From contig NC_134016.1 in NCBI RefSeq assembly GCF_040712315.1, positions 1,341,501 through 1,405,500 on the forward strand: 64,000 nucleotides of DNA. The letters run 5' to 3'. The position numbers and the translations under genes are program-made. Below are positions 47,601 through 59,483 of the stretch, piece by piece; position 1 is the stretch's first letter, and every line of letters begins with the position of its first letter. Below the pieces are notes generated by a model that worked only from the letters and a program-made list of their open reading frames with translations, had not been told where the DNA came from and searched no databases. The DNA is from Castanea sativa. Taxonomy: Eukaryota > Streptophyta > Magnoliopsida > Fagales > Fagaceae.

Positions 47601-47765
47601 AAGTACCACATCATTCGAGACATTGTTACTTGTGGAGATGTTGTGGTAGCAAAGATTGAAAGTACAAATAATCTAGCAGACCCTTTTACCAAAACCTTGT
47701 CCCAAAAGACTTTTGAGTCCTATTTGGAAGGAATGGGAGTTAGATTAGTGCATAATAGTGTTTAG
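44618..47765 (+). pseudogene. Copia element 3 pol: protease to RNase H
   Basis: The protease has DSGCTNHICN (about 44684). The integrase region has LRLGHINLSRI (about 45110) after a TGG-to-TGA stop, VHSDVCDPM (where G is normal for the second D) and FTDDYSRFGYVYLM. The reverse transcriptase has the CKWVYKRK start (about 46328), VKTAFLND (about 46530), YGLKQTSRSWN and YVDDILL (about 46780). RNase H has MEAEYVATYEAAKEAVWL (about 47415) and ADPFTKTL (about 47680). In-frame stops near 45107, 45570, 45866, 46413, 46515, 46941 and 47392 are mostly single C-to-T or G-to-A changes. Confidence 0.92.
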
Positions 47766-47779
47766 GGCAAGTGAGAGAT

Positions 47780-49180
47780 TGTTAGGATATGTGCCCTTAA
47801 ATCTTATTGTATGATGCTATGTATGACTTAATGTTGTGTTTAATAAAGTTGTTTTATTATTATCTAAAATAATAGTAACATGAATATTGAGACATTATCA
47901 TATAGTCCATGAAATGTATAGTATGCGATTTATGTGAAAAGTCATAGAAGATATAAATCACAAGTTTTTTGTAAACTCAGAATTTATAGTTCATAGTCGG
48001 TGATGAAATTGGGCATTTCATCTGCGAAGACTATAACGTATCAACTAAGATGATTTGTCTTGATCATGAAAGTGGAGACTTCTAGTTGATATGTTTTAAG
48101 AGTTAAGACATATTGAACTAGATCGCTATGAGATTTATTATTTTCCTAACGACTGTCAAATGAATAATAAATCTCACGACTTTTATTTGCATGAATTCTT
48201 AATCTTGAGAGAATAATGGACCTAATCATGAGGTGTAGGTTGCTTTGATATATCATGAGTAAGATTTAAAGTAACGGTCAAAACCTCAATATGTTGGGCA
48301 GCTACATTTAGTATTGATGGAACATATATTCTCAAGATGAAATTCATAATCTCTTAACGGAGATACAAAATATTCCCTTGAGATAAGTTTAATGGGTTTG
48401 TTATTCGGAGAATAAGGCCTAACCACTTTGGTAAGAAGTTACTAAAGTATATATTTTTAAAATTGGATTTCTTAAATATATGATGAATAATTTTAAATAA
48501 TTAAACCGGGTACTCAAGGATAAGATGTAGTAATCAACAAAGTGGCAGTCTACATTCATGACTTTGTGTTACTATAAATATTTTATGAAGGGGTTGCATA
48601 TATAATAAAGTCTTGGAATATAATTTATTAATAAGGCCTATAGTGCAATTATATTTATATAGTGATATTAAATATAATTAATGGTAACTTTGGACTTGTC
48701 AAGAGTTGACTGAAAAGCCCAAGACCCATTGGAGCTAGTATCTTATTAATCCCTTTTGGTCCCACTCCAAACCATACACTAAAGCTCAATTGGAAAGGTC
48801 CAATAAGCCAACCCAATTAGATAATTAGTTAGTTATAAAGAGAGAAACATACAGAATTTTTTAAGTGAGAATACGAAAAAAGAAAGAGACATCATTGTGA
48901 AATAGTGTGTATGTGTGAGTGAAGCCACTCGATAATTCTCCCTTGGAAACTGATTGAGAGACCACACTTCTTGGGCGTAAAGTGGAATTGGAGTGAAGAT
49001 TAAAAGTGTTCTAAAGTGCTTCTAATCTTTGTTTTGAATTTCTCCACACCAAGGTACGTTATCTTGTTCTTAAATTCTGAAATTTGCATAGTGCATGTTA
49101 TTAATCATGAATGAAATAGATCTATGTTTGTTGCTTCCGCTGTGTGTTTTGTATGAGATACAAAACCAGATTCTCCAACA
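47780..49180 (+). repeat. 3' LTR of Copia element 3
   Basis: A 1401-base block starting TGTTAGGATATGTGCCC and ending CTCCAACA, preceded by a purine-rich tract at 47765-47779. A TATA-like TTATAAAG lies near 48833. The following AATAT may be one half of a 5-base target duplication, but the left half is lost. Confidence 0.87.
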
Positions 49181-49353
49181 AATATTTCCTCCACTAGATG
49201 ATGATAAGGACCTTTGTGAAAATTTTAAAGTACAAAATAAATAATCTAACCTAAAAAATACTATAAATAATTATATGGTTTTAATTATAATAGCTTTATA
49301 CCCATTTAATTTGTAATTTGTATTAAGTGTTAATTTTTTTTAGAATGTTTTAA

Positions 49354-49394
<41 letters not shown>

Positions 49395-51060
49395 TTTGAT
49401 GTGCAACATACATGTTTAATATAATCTATTTAACTAAGTTTTTTAAAACAAATTATTTACTACAATTATGCATCTTAAAACCTTTTGAGTATTAATGCAT
49501 TATTGTTTACTTATTGTTTTATTCTACAAACAATTTATTTGAGCTCTCTTACAACAACTATATTACTCATTTATTTCTAGAAAAAAAAATACTTAATACT
49601 AAAATTTATAATGCTATGAAATTTGTTATGAATAAAAATCTTGTAGATCAATCTGGATACAAGCTACCATATATAATACCAATGACATAACACCAACCTC
49701 TGTAATTTATCTGAGTCTGACAAAAAATTGTTGATAATAAAAAGCAGCTTGAATGGAAGATGAAAAAAAAAAAAACAAAAGCAGCTAATAAGGGGGAGGG
49801 GAACATTTTACATAGGCCTATATTCGTGTCCATCTCCTACAAAGTCGAGCAACGTTATATCTGAGAGTTTGGGGATGAGCTTAGGCTCACTTCAATAACA
49901 AACGAAGGCCCAACAAACCAAATCATGTGCTAACAAACGAATTATTATTATTATTATTATTATTATATAAGAACTTTGTGGGCTTGTGGCAAATTGGCTA
50001 TACACATATATTATATCATGTCACATCACGTTGGGCTCAAGGTTACTCAAAGCTTAAAAAGAAGTCATGACTAAAACATTCAACTCATTTAAATTAATCG
50101 TATGTTATGCCCAACAACCCAAGTCCATTTAAATGGTCAACTATGTATTAAATTTCAAAAAAATAAACCGTAAAACTAAAACCAGAAGAGTGGCAAACTT
50201 GCCCATTAAAAAATTAGTTAAATAATAAATATTAATACAAGGCCCAAGTAAATGGTTAACAGCCAAGCATCTGGTATAAGTAAAAGAAGAAAGGGTTGAT
50301 ACTTTACACTTTGACGACCAAGCATCTACTAACTTGTGGAAGACTGATAGAAAAAAGTAGAGAGTTCATCTTCATCATCGACAAATGGGCAAAGAATAGC
50401 AGATTTCAAAAAGAGCAAAAATGTAGAAACAGCAAAAACGCAGAAAAAGAAAGAAAGAAAGAAAGAGAGACAAAGAATTATTTACTTATAAGGAATATAT
50501 GGTCTGGTTTTCAGTTAACCTGGTCGGACCATATGGTCCCATGGCAGTTAAGAGGTTCATGCATCACACAATATTTCTTAGAATCAATTATTGGAGCTAT
50601 GTCATGAGAAAAAGAATTATTTACTTAATAGGAATATGTCCAGAACATGGTTACTTCATTTGACAGCTTCATTGCACATAAATCTTCATTAGAAAATTGA
50701 TGACTTAAAAGAAATTATTTGAAATAATTTTGTTCATCACACCCCTATGTATTTTGTGATTGAAAAATGTAGTAATTTTAAATTATAATTGATGCAAACT
50801 ATTAAATTTTATCAAAAAAATAGAAGAGCATCTGGACACGTACTCTAGTTATTATTATTATTTTGTGTGCCAAATATATTTAATGGGCTGCTTTTCTGGG
50901 TCAAAAGTCTTGAATTGGTCTTTCATAATCAACCTACTCATTCATTATTTAGGCCCAAAGAAAAACAAAGCCCAAAAGATTTGAATTTAACAAACAGTTC
51001 GGATAGGAATCAGAACGTGACCTTACTATGAAGTTTCTAGCTGTACTGGTTTTTGCATAT
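49181..51060 (+). other. Duplicated flank, copy 3 (non-coding)
   Basis: Collinear with 60563-62410 downstream of gene 2 and, in its first part, with 26500-35880 downstream of gene 1. It carries the empty sites for SINE 2 (about 49225) and the large Helitron (49298/49299). A TA microsatellite lies at about 49359-49391 and an ATT repeat at about 49941-49966. No gene is supported. Confidence 0.8.
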
Positions 51061-51423
51061 GATTTGGTAGTTTTTTTTTTTTTTTTTTCAATTTTATGCC
51101 AAGGTTTTCTAATGGGCTACTTTTCTGGGTCCAAAGCCTTAAATGTAAAATTAGGTCTCTTGGTCCATTAGTAGATTACTAGCTTGCGTTCTTGACTGGC
51201 ATGTCTGTTTGACTCAGCCGTACCAACCACTTTACTGATACTAGGTCCGATGGTCATTTTTTTTTACACTATCGTAATACTTAGACAACCACGTCTTCCA
51301 AACCAGTTTTCTTAAAATGTTTTTTTTTTTGAATATTAGGCTTTGTTTTTATCTTTTGCTTTCTAACTAATTACATATAAATCTTTCTAATTCTGTCTTT
51401 TCTTGATAAGCACTCACATACAA

Positions 51424-52200
51424 ATGGCTCATAGTATCAGAGTCTTCACAGCTCTTCTTCACATATTTGCTTGGTCGTTTCTGGACCTTCTTCAAGTTAG
51501 CAATGGCATTGAGAGTGATATATACTGCTTAAGGCCCATTTAAGAGTCACTAAAACAGGGACGGAGCTTGGAGTTGGAGGTAGGGAGGCAACTTTGTTGT
51601 TTGCTGTGTGTGGCAATTTCGGCTTTTAACTCTACTACTTTATCGGTAAGGATTTTTGTTTAAAACTTTTTATATGGCCATGTTATTTGTTTTGAGCAAA
51701 ATAAATTGATTGGGCTTAATTTTTTTTAGCTTTATTATTGGTAATTTTTGTTGTTAAGCCAATTTTTTTGAACTTGTATATTTTGTTTTAGATTTAATCT
51801 ATTAATTTTTATGAGCTCTAAAAGGTGGAAAATGCTAAATCTACAAAAAAATTTAAAATTGCTAATGCGGTAAGTGATTATTGGTAAGTAAAAAGTAATA
51901 TAAGTGTGCAAACCAATAAGAATTTACTACCTCAATAATTTGTGAAAATGTTGTAAAAGAAATTGTGTGACTATAACATCACTCTTAAAAGAATTGATGG
52001 CATTATTAAGGGGGTAAAATGTAATTTTATTGAATAAAATTGCTAAAATTAATACCTATTAATATATTAATATTAAAAAAAATTTAGGAGAGCCATTGGC
52101 CCCCTAATCAACATATAGTTCCATCCCTGCACTAGAAGACCATTACAACCACTTAAAAGATTCATGGAACTTCAGCAACACCGCAGAAGATTTCATTGAT
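51424..52200 (+). pseudogene. BIR-like LRR exon relic E, split by an hAT element
   Basis: Starts MAHSIRVFTALLHIFAWSF, a signal peptide like those of the intact genes, then SDIYCLRPI followed by a TAA stop at about 51540 where Lys is found in gene 1. The exon is interrupted at 51555 by a 574-base hAT insert and resumes at 52130 with codons for LEDHYNHLKDSWNFSN. Homology fades after about 52200, before the LRRs. The leader upstream (about 51300-51423) is also conserved. It cannot encode a receptor. Confidence 0.88.
51556..52129. mobile_element. Non-autonomous hAT element, family 3
   Basis: Inverted ends CAGGGACGGA and TCCATCCCTG (9 of 10 complementary), flanked by 8-base repeats CACTAAAA (51548-51555) and CACTAGAA (52130-52137). 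Removing it restores the LRR-cap codon order of the BIR-like exon, which confirms the ends. No transposase frame is present. Confidence 0.92.
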
Positions 52201-52229
52201 GTAATACTTCTTATACATTTTTAATAGAC

Positions 52230-53690
52230 ATTTAGTGTTAGAATCCTCTGTTTTCACTTGATTTTTTTTTTTTCGGGTTAAAAGAAATGATGATAACTCA
52301 CATACAAAGTGTGGCTGACATGTGTTAGTGGATTTATTTATTTATTTATTTTTGAGTTTTAAATTATTGTTTTCTTATAAAGCATTATGCTTTTGAGTGT
52401 TTTAATACTAAATTCTCAAATTGAGAAATGTGTATTTCGATAATGCAAGTATTTCACTTAATCTTGGAAAACATTAGATTACTCTTTTAACTTTTTATTA
52501 TTATTATCATATTCAATTGTTACAATAAGAGAGAGAGAGGATTTAACTCGAATTCTCCTTATAATAAATGAGATTAAATCATGCCACTAAATTATAAGTC
52601 TTCTCACTTTATTTTTGCCTTTAACAAAAAAATATCATTAACTAAATTATAGGGTCATTTTAGACTGATTATTCTTCCTTAATATTTTGTTTCTAAAAAA
52701 AAAAAAAAAAAAAAAAATCTTCCTTAATATTTTGATGGGTCCGATAATCCATTACTAGACCACATGCTCTATTTATTATGATTACTATTACTTTTTATGC
52801 CAAAGATATCTAATGGGCTGCTTTTCTGGGTCAAAAGCCTTGAATTAATCTTGCATAATTCAGCCTACTCATTCACTATTTAGGCCCAAACGAAAACAAA
52901 GCCCAAAAGATTTGAACTTCACAAGCGGTTTGGATATTATCGGAACATGATCTTACTATGAAGTTCCTAGCTGTAATAGTCTTTGCATATGATTTGGTAG
53001 TGTTTCTTCAATGACCAGTACTCCAAGTCTCCAACAATCTCCCAATTCCCAGGAAGCCAACCAAAGGCTTTCAACTTTCAACGCGGTCCATCTGAACAAC
53101 AAAGTTAGACTAGCTTCCCCTTTTTTCTTTGTGGTATATATGGTTTATTGTTCAAATGGGAACTTGCATTGGCTTTATAAGACTCATTATTCATGAAAAT
53201 TGCTTAGGGCTTATGTTCATTTCATTACTTATTTATTGCGTATTTAGATATGAACATATTTATTTCAATTTAATTTATCTATTGTGTAAAAGTTAAATTA
53301 TTCTTTAAAAATGTGATGTTTTCAAAAGCAAACCACAAAAATCAAATAAAAATCACCAAATTAGAGTTTAAATTATAATTAAAATTTAAAAATAAATCTA
53401 GGCGCAATTGCACAAAAATTCCATGTAACTAAGTCACACTCAGGAATATTGGACTCTTTTTCCTTTGTATAAATAGGAGGGTCCCAATGAAATGAGGGAG
53501 CCAACAATTTTCTCTCCAAAATATTTATTATAGGAACATAAAAGTTTTTTATTGTAAACTTTTCATGCTTAAAGAACATGACTTGCAAACTAATAAAACT
53601 AGAGTTTTTAGTACCTACAACAATTTCATGACATTAAGAACTAACCCCTCAGTGTATACGGTATTAAATTCCATAGTTTCCTGTTACTTC
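52230..53690 (+). repeat. Duplicated intergenic cassette, copy 2, with conserved TATA box
   Basis: Matches 42320-43735 over nearly its whole length. The part around 52800-52990 is also related to 50873-51070, showing an internal duplication. TATAAATAGGAGGG starts at 53468. The copy ends in the GTATACGGT(G/A)T motif and continues into TAAAATCC repeats (53695-53820) shared with 16190-16330. Confidence 0.7.
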
Positions 53691-54213
53691 AAAGAGTAAA
53701 ATCCAATTACTCTTGAAATATAAGGGGTAAAATCTAAATTTTAAAATGTTAAGGTGTAAAATCTAAATACCCCAAACGTTAGAGGGTAAAATCCAAATTT
53801 TTAAACTTCAGGGTCAAAATTAGTGAGAATTTAAGATAATTTTTAGTTTTAATAGCACTGTTAGTAGTAATTTTCAAAAAGTCTGGCTCCCCTCTAGCTC
53901 CGCGGCTGCCCATGTCTTTATCTCCTTTTCAAACCCATTGACTTCGTATGCAGCATTTGAATTTATCTACTTTCGTTCTTTGACTGGTATCTCTGCTTGA
54001 CTTGGCAACTTACACAGTACACTGAGCCAACTACTATACTAACTCTGTAGTACTTAGCCAACTACATCTTCCAACCAGTATCAAGATTCAAGAACTAATG
54101 AAATTTCCTGGAAATTGATTTTATTTTTATCTGTTAATTCGCTTTCTATGTTGTTACACAAAAGGCTTCTAACGTCTGCGTTTTTTATTGGCAAACACTT
54201 GCAAGCAAATTAA
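53691..54213 (+). promoter_or_regulatory. Leader and upstream region of LRR relic F
   Basis: Collinear with 16180-16748 upstream of gene 1, including the GCTCCCCTCTAGCTCCGC.GC segment, the TCATTGACTTCG...CAGCATTTG segment and the conserved leader with CTGCGTTTT. The whole stretch from relic C through the upstream of gene 1 was therefore duplicated. Confidence 0.65.
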
Positions 54214-54460
54214 ATGGCTCTTAATTCTAGAGCGTTGAGAGCTCTTTTTCACATAGTCTTCGTTTGGTCATTTTTGAATGCTCTTGAAATAGGCAATGGC
54301 TCAAAGAGTGATATCTACTGCTTGAAGTCAATCAAAGATTCACTTGAAGACCCTTACAACCGCGTTAAAGATTCATGGAACTTCAGCAACAAAACCGAAG
54401 GTTCCATTTGTAGATTTACCGGAGTTGAATGCTGGCAGCCTGATGAGAATAAGGTCTTAA
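54214..54460 (+). pseudogene. BIR-like LRR exon relic F (truncated)
   Basis: An intact ATG, signal peptide and LRR N-terminal cap (DIYCLKSIKDSLEDPYN, CRFTGVECW) almost identical to gene 1. The coding homology breaks after KVL at about 54459 into a non-coding repeat, with a stop about 12 codons later. If translated it would give a secreted peptide of about 93 residues lacking LRRs. It shares its breakpoint with relic C. Confidence 0.88.
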
Positions 54461-55490
54461 AACTAGAGTTTTTAGTACCTACAGCAATTTCATAACTTCA
54501 AGAACAAACCCAAGTGTATACGGTGTCAAATTCCATAGTCTCCTGTTACATCAAATGAATGTTTAATTTTTCTCGCAAAATATTGAATAGTAAAGCTTCT
54601 GGGTCATAGTCTCAACTACAACTCTCAATCATGTTGGACTTGAATGACATCTTTCCACATCGTATTATTATGAGATGTAGAAAAAATTTGGAGTGTACAC
54701 AGCGTTTAGTGTGGATGGGAAGAAATTTCATCATATTCCAATTGGTTAGGTCAGTAAGGGGCCTATTCTAATTTAATGATCCTTGAATTTTGTATACAAG
54801 CATCAATCAATGAAATTTCTGCCTAAAATAAATTGGACTTTTGGCAAGAGAGAACATTGATCTCTAGACAAATCAAGCTAAGTTCGACCAAAATAGATCA
54901 TATTCTTAATTTCTTATCTCGATTTGTTTCATGTACAAGACTTTCAGTCAATGCTTAGCATATAAAAGTTGAACATATTTTCTAAAGTCCATTCACTAAA
55001 AGCTTGAATTTTTTTTTATTTAAACCAAAACAATATAGAAATTAAAAAGGAATTAAAAAAAATTGTCAAAAATAATGAAAATTTAATTTGTGCATAAATT
55101 CTTATAAGGATGAACATAGTAGCAATAACCATTTTTATATATAAAAATAAATAAATGAAGGTAAAAAAAAAAAAAAATCTATGCTTATAAAAAAAATATA
55201 TATATATTTTTATTTTTATTTTTATGCCAACGATATCTAATGGCCTTTTTTCTTGGGCCGAAAGCCTTGAATTAATCTTTCATAATTCAGCCTACTCATT
55301 TATTTTTTAAGCCCAAGCAAAAACAAAGCCCAAAAGTTTTGAATTTCATAAACGGTTCGGATAAGTATCAGAACGTGATCTTACTATGAAGTTTCTAACT
55401 ATTTTACTGCAGGATCATTCATTTTACCCATTATAAATTATAAAATGAGTTGAACATAATGCCCATTTGCGAAGACTGAATTCTATATGT
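54461..55490 (+). other. Non-coding, related to intron-side sequence of relic H
   Basis: From 54461 to about 55060 this matches 63013-63625, the sequence directly before the kinase exon at 63629. Here the kinase exon is absent: after AATTGTCAAAA (about 55070) the sequence diverges. Another fragment of the 42-53 kb cassette (GATATCTAATGG...) lies at about 55229-55400. Confidence 0.65.
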
Positions 55491-56340
55491 CTTAAGTGCA
55501 GGGACGAAACCAGAATTCAAAGTTAGGGGTCAAAGTATAAACCCAAAAAAGTTTATAAAAATCAAAACTAACATCTGCTCAAGTTTTGTTGAATTTCATC
55601 ACATTCATTAATGTTATAATCTCATATTTTCACAATTTGGACCGAATACTAACTTAATCGGTGGTAATTTTTTAGAATTTTGTTTGAAAATTTTCATGAA
55701 TTGGGACATCGACACTAGAGGCAATGTTCCATTATCAGCTTCAAATTATTTGTAATTTTTTTCTCTTTAAAAAAAAATTATAAATAATTTTCCCATTATC
55801 AACAATTCAAGTAAAAGTTTCGTTATTTCCATATTATATAGCTCTATCTTTTCAAAATTTAGTTCAAAAAATAAACCAAACGAACATACTCCACAAGCTA
55901 CAACAACATTAATGTTAATAAAATATTTTCTAAAAATAGTTAATAATTCATAAATATAAACTTGCAAATAAGCATTAGTATCCACAGTCCACATTTGATT
56001 ATAGTTCTCATGGGTTTCATATTTTTGCATCCATATGCAATGGGCAAAATGACGTTGCAATAGGGGTTGCCGGACACATCTTTAGCTGAAATTATTAGGA
56101 ATCAACACTCAACAGTCCTTTCTCTGTCTTGGCTTAAACGCATTTGACTTTACTTTGCAGGCTTTAAATTTTCTACTAACGTTCTTCACGGGGTATGACT
56201 ACATGACTTGGAAAATTAGACAGCCAACTACTTTACTGTAGCAGGGCCATTAATTCTCTTCTTTTTACCCTATTTAGTGGTTGTAAAATATGTTGCAACT
56301 CTTAACTGATTTTGATACACAGCCAAGTCTTCCAAAAACA
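55491..56340. other. Intergenic, no gene seen; possible hAT-like end
   Basis: A CAGGGACGAAACC start near 55499 resembles the end of the hAT element at 51556, but I find no matching right end or target duplication. The rest is AT-rich with accidental short frames. Confidence 0.5.
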
Positions 56341-56490
56341 GTTAATATGTTATTTGATGATTCAAGAAATATTGAAATTTTTTGTGAAAATATGTTGCAA
56401 CTCTAGATTTTGTTTATATCCTTCTATTTCAAAGTAGTTACATATATGGCCTTTTAGTTCTGGCTTTTCTTGCTAAGCACTCACAAGCAA
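56341..56490 (+). promoter_or_regulatory. Conserved leader region of gene 2
   Basis: Shares the AAAGTAGTTACATATA motif and a TTCTTGCTAAGCACTCACAAGCAA segment immediately before the ATG with the other BIR-like copies. The start at 56491 is chosen because it aligns with the ATG of gene 1 and begins a good signal peptide. The upstream in-frame start at 56470 would add seven non-conserved residues. Confidence 0.5.
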
Positions 56491-59483
56491 ATGACTCTTA
56501 ATGCCAGAGTATTCGCAGCTCTTTTTTACGTATTTGCTTGCTTATTTCTAGATATTCTTGAAATAAGCAATGGCTTACGGAGTGATATCGACTGCTTGAA
56601 GTCAATTAAACATTCGCTTGAAGACCCATACGGCTATCTTAATACTTCATGGAACTTCATTAACAACACCGAAGGTTTCATCTGCAAATTTACCGGGGTC
56701 GAATGCTGGCACCCCGATGAGAATAAGGTCTTAAATCTCAGACTAAGCGACATGGGGTTCAGCGGCCAGTTCCCTCGGGGCATTAAAAACTGCACTAGTC
56801 TAACAGGGTTAGACCTCTCCAATAATAAACTTTCAGGACCCCTCCCATTTGACATATCTCATTTAGCTGGGTTTCTCACAAGCCTCGACCTTTCCAGCAA
56901 CAATTTTTCTGGCGAAATTCCAGTTAACTTATCCAATTGCAGTTATCTAAATGTACTTAAACTTGACCACAACCATCTAACTGGTGGAATCCCTGCAGAA
57001 TTATCCCTCCTCCCTCGTTTGAAACAATTCGATTTTTCTAACAATATGTTGTCAGGGCCTATCCCTTACCTTGGTCCCTATAGCCGTATTACAGCCGATA
57101 GCTTTGTTAACAACACGAAACTTTGTGGAGTGCCTTTGGAACCCTGTCCAACTCCAAAGCAAAGAAGGAAGTCCGATTTTTCATTCAAAGGTGGGTTTCA
57201 AGTTGGTTACGCGGTTTCTGCAGTTTCAGTAATAACTATTTTTATGTTCCGGTCCCATTATGTGGCTTGCATGAATGACAAGCGACGTGCTAAGAACAAG
57301 AACGAAGAAGCTGATCAAGTTAACCAGCCGCCAACTGAATGGCGCCTGCTAGAAGGGAGCAAAAAGGTACTCTCTCACTACGAAAATTAAGAAACTTCTT
57401 TCAATTCTTTGATTTCAAATATTTTTTGGAAAAATATAAATGGGTTTTCCTTAAAACATAGGAACGTGCCACACAGAATCCCTTTTATGATATTTTTACC
57501 ATTAAAAAAAAAAAAAATTTGTAACCACCCTAAAAAAGTTTAAGGTGGCCACAAATATTCTTTTAAGGGCCTAAAGTTACAATTCCACTTAATTTTTTTT
57601 ATTGGATTTAAATTCAGATGAATTCATTATTGAATTATATTTTCTTCTTATATTCTTTATACTCGCAAAATTTTAAGAAGATAAAAAATTAATAGTTAAT
57701 AGTTATGTTATTAATCAACTGTTTAAATTTTGAGTTTTTGTAGTCTAAAATTATACATAAAAAATAATTTTATGGATCTAATTTTAAATTACACCTGATT
57801 GACATGAAATTTGACACGTGTTTTAAGAATATGCAATTTAATAATTAGATTTTCAAATATGTAGTCATGTTAATTTGTTTAGTAAGAGGTGTAGTCTTAG
57901 ACTACAACTCTGTTTGTAATTAAACTTTGTCCTTAAATTTCGGTCCTCTTAATACATTAAGCCCTTACCAAAAAAAAAAAAAAAGTCAAGGAAAATTTTA
58001 TTGAACTAAGAATTTTGAAAGAGATATAGCTTATAGTATTGATAATGAGAATATCATACAACAATTTCAAAATAAGAATATTGTAGGACTTTACATGTGC
58101 GTGTGGTTTTTTTTTTCTTTTTCTTTTTTTGTCAATATATAAAGTTCTCTTTCTATTAGATTTTGTATAATTTAAGTTTTTTAATGGCCACCATAGAAAG
58201 AAAAAAAATCCTAAAACCACCCGTGTACAGGTTTTGAGTCTAACACCTCATTTTGTACTATTTTATATGAAAATAACACGCAAAGTTGTGATCATATGCA
58301 TAACCTAGTGTTTGTTTTCATGAATGTGTAGCACGTTACACAAAATGGTAACTGAATTAATGATCAAAATAATGCAATCATACAGCCCCTTAAAAAGAAG
58401 TATCCATGTGATAAATTTGGTTGGAATTTCAATTTAGTACTAATCCAGAGTGGCAAATTGTTTGATCCACAGAATTCTCAATTGGAAGGAAAAGTTACTA
58501 GATTGAACTTTACAGAACTCAGTGAGGCATCTAACAATTTCAGCCCAAACAATGCCATTGGGCCGGGAAAGATTGGGGTGATGTACAAAGGAATGCTTCC
58601 AAATGGTTCACTTCTTGCAATTAAGAGGTTACATGGTTGTCAATCATTGGAAAAACAATTCATATGTGAGCTATTGACACTGGGTACAATGAGACACAAT
58701 AACATAGTTCCCCTTTTGGGATTCTGCAGAGAGAGGAAGGAAAAGCTTCTAGTGTACCAATATATATCGAATGGCAGTCTTTATGATTGGCTACATGTAA
58801 GGGAAGACAATGATAAGATCTTGGAATGGCCTTTGAGGATCAAAATTGCCATGGGGATAGCAAGATGCTTAGCATGGCTTCACCATAAGTGCGATTTTCG
58901 AGTAGTCCATCTTAACTTGAGTTCAAACTGTATCTTACTTGATAGCAATTTTGAGCCCAAGATATCAAATTTTGGAGGGGCAAAAATATCAACTTTTGAA
59001 GGGGCAATGTTCATGGATTCAAATGATACTGACTCAAGCAATAGCTCTTTTGTAGACCATGGGGTTTGGGAGTTGGGTTTTGTCAAAAAGGATGTCTATG
59101 ACTTTGGAGTTTTGCTTCTTGAGTTAATTACAGGGAATGAACTCATTCAAATCGATAATTATCCAAACAGTTTGTGTGAGAGTTTGGTTGATTGGATTAC
59201 TCATCTTTTGACAAGTTCTTATGACGTCTATAGTGTTATTGATAAATCTTTGATTGGCCGAGGATTTGATGGTGAAATCTTTCAGTTCCTCAGAATTGTA
59301 TGTACTTGTCTTAAGCCTTCTCCTGCTCAAAGACCAACAATGCTTGAATTGTACAATACAATAAGTATTTTGGGGGAGAGATATGGCATCACCAATGACT
59401 CTGAGATACTAAGACAGTCTGAAATTGCTACTGCAAGTACGTCAAATGAAATTGTTGAGGTAGAAATTACCAAAACCAATTGA
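56491..59483 (+). CDS. BIR-like LRR receptor pseudokinase, gene 2 (two exons)
   Basis: Predicted 628-residue receptor from exons 56491-57366 and 58473-59483 (phase 0; donor AAG|GTACTC, acceptor CCACAG|AATTCT). It has a signal peptide (1-26 approx.), LRR cap with CKFTGVECW, five LRRs (about 80-200), a LCGVPLEPC cap, a membrane segment (about 234-256) and a kinase-like domain. The P-loop is GPGKIG and the lysine in AIKR is kept. The catalytic loop reads HLNLSSNC instead of HRD..K..N, NFG replaces DFG, and there is no APE. Like gene 1 it fits LRR-RLK subfamily X (BIR-type), whose pseudokinase members bind BAK1/SERK proteins at the plasma membrane. The stop is four codons later than in gene 1. 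Its 1106-base intron lacks the Helitron found in gene 1. The frame is fully open, so it is the best candidate for a functional copy here. Confidence 0.9.

Larger units (their letters stand above)
43736..49180 (+). mobile_element. Copia element 3, 5' LTR missing
   Basis: Contains gag, protease, integrase, reverse transcriptase and RNase H in Copia order, followed by a 1.4 kb 3' LTR. There is no matching LTR before gag. Instead the duplicated cassette abuts the leader about 60 bases before the gag start. After the 3' LTR the host sequence AATATTTCCTCC continues as in the uninterrupted locus at about 60563. A deletion or unequal exchange removed the left end. All frames are broken. Confidence 0.9.

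Noticed and set aside
50296..50607. Repeated Lys-rich frame also seen at 61647
   Set aside because: It lies in duplicated non-coding flank. The frame differs between copies by indels in an AAAG microsatellite and resembles no protein I recognise.
55499..55700. Another hAT element starting CAGGGACGAAACC
   Set aside because: No matching right end or 8-base target duplication could be found, so it is noted only as a possible relic end.
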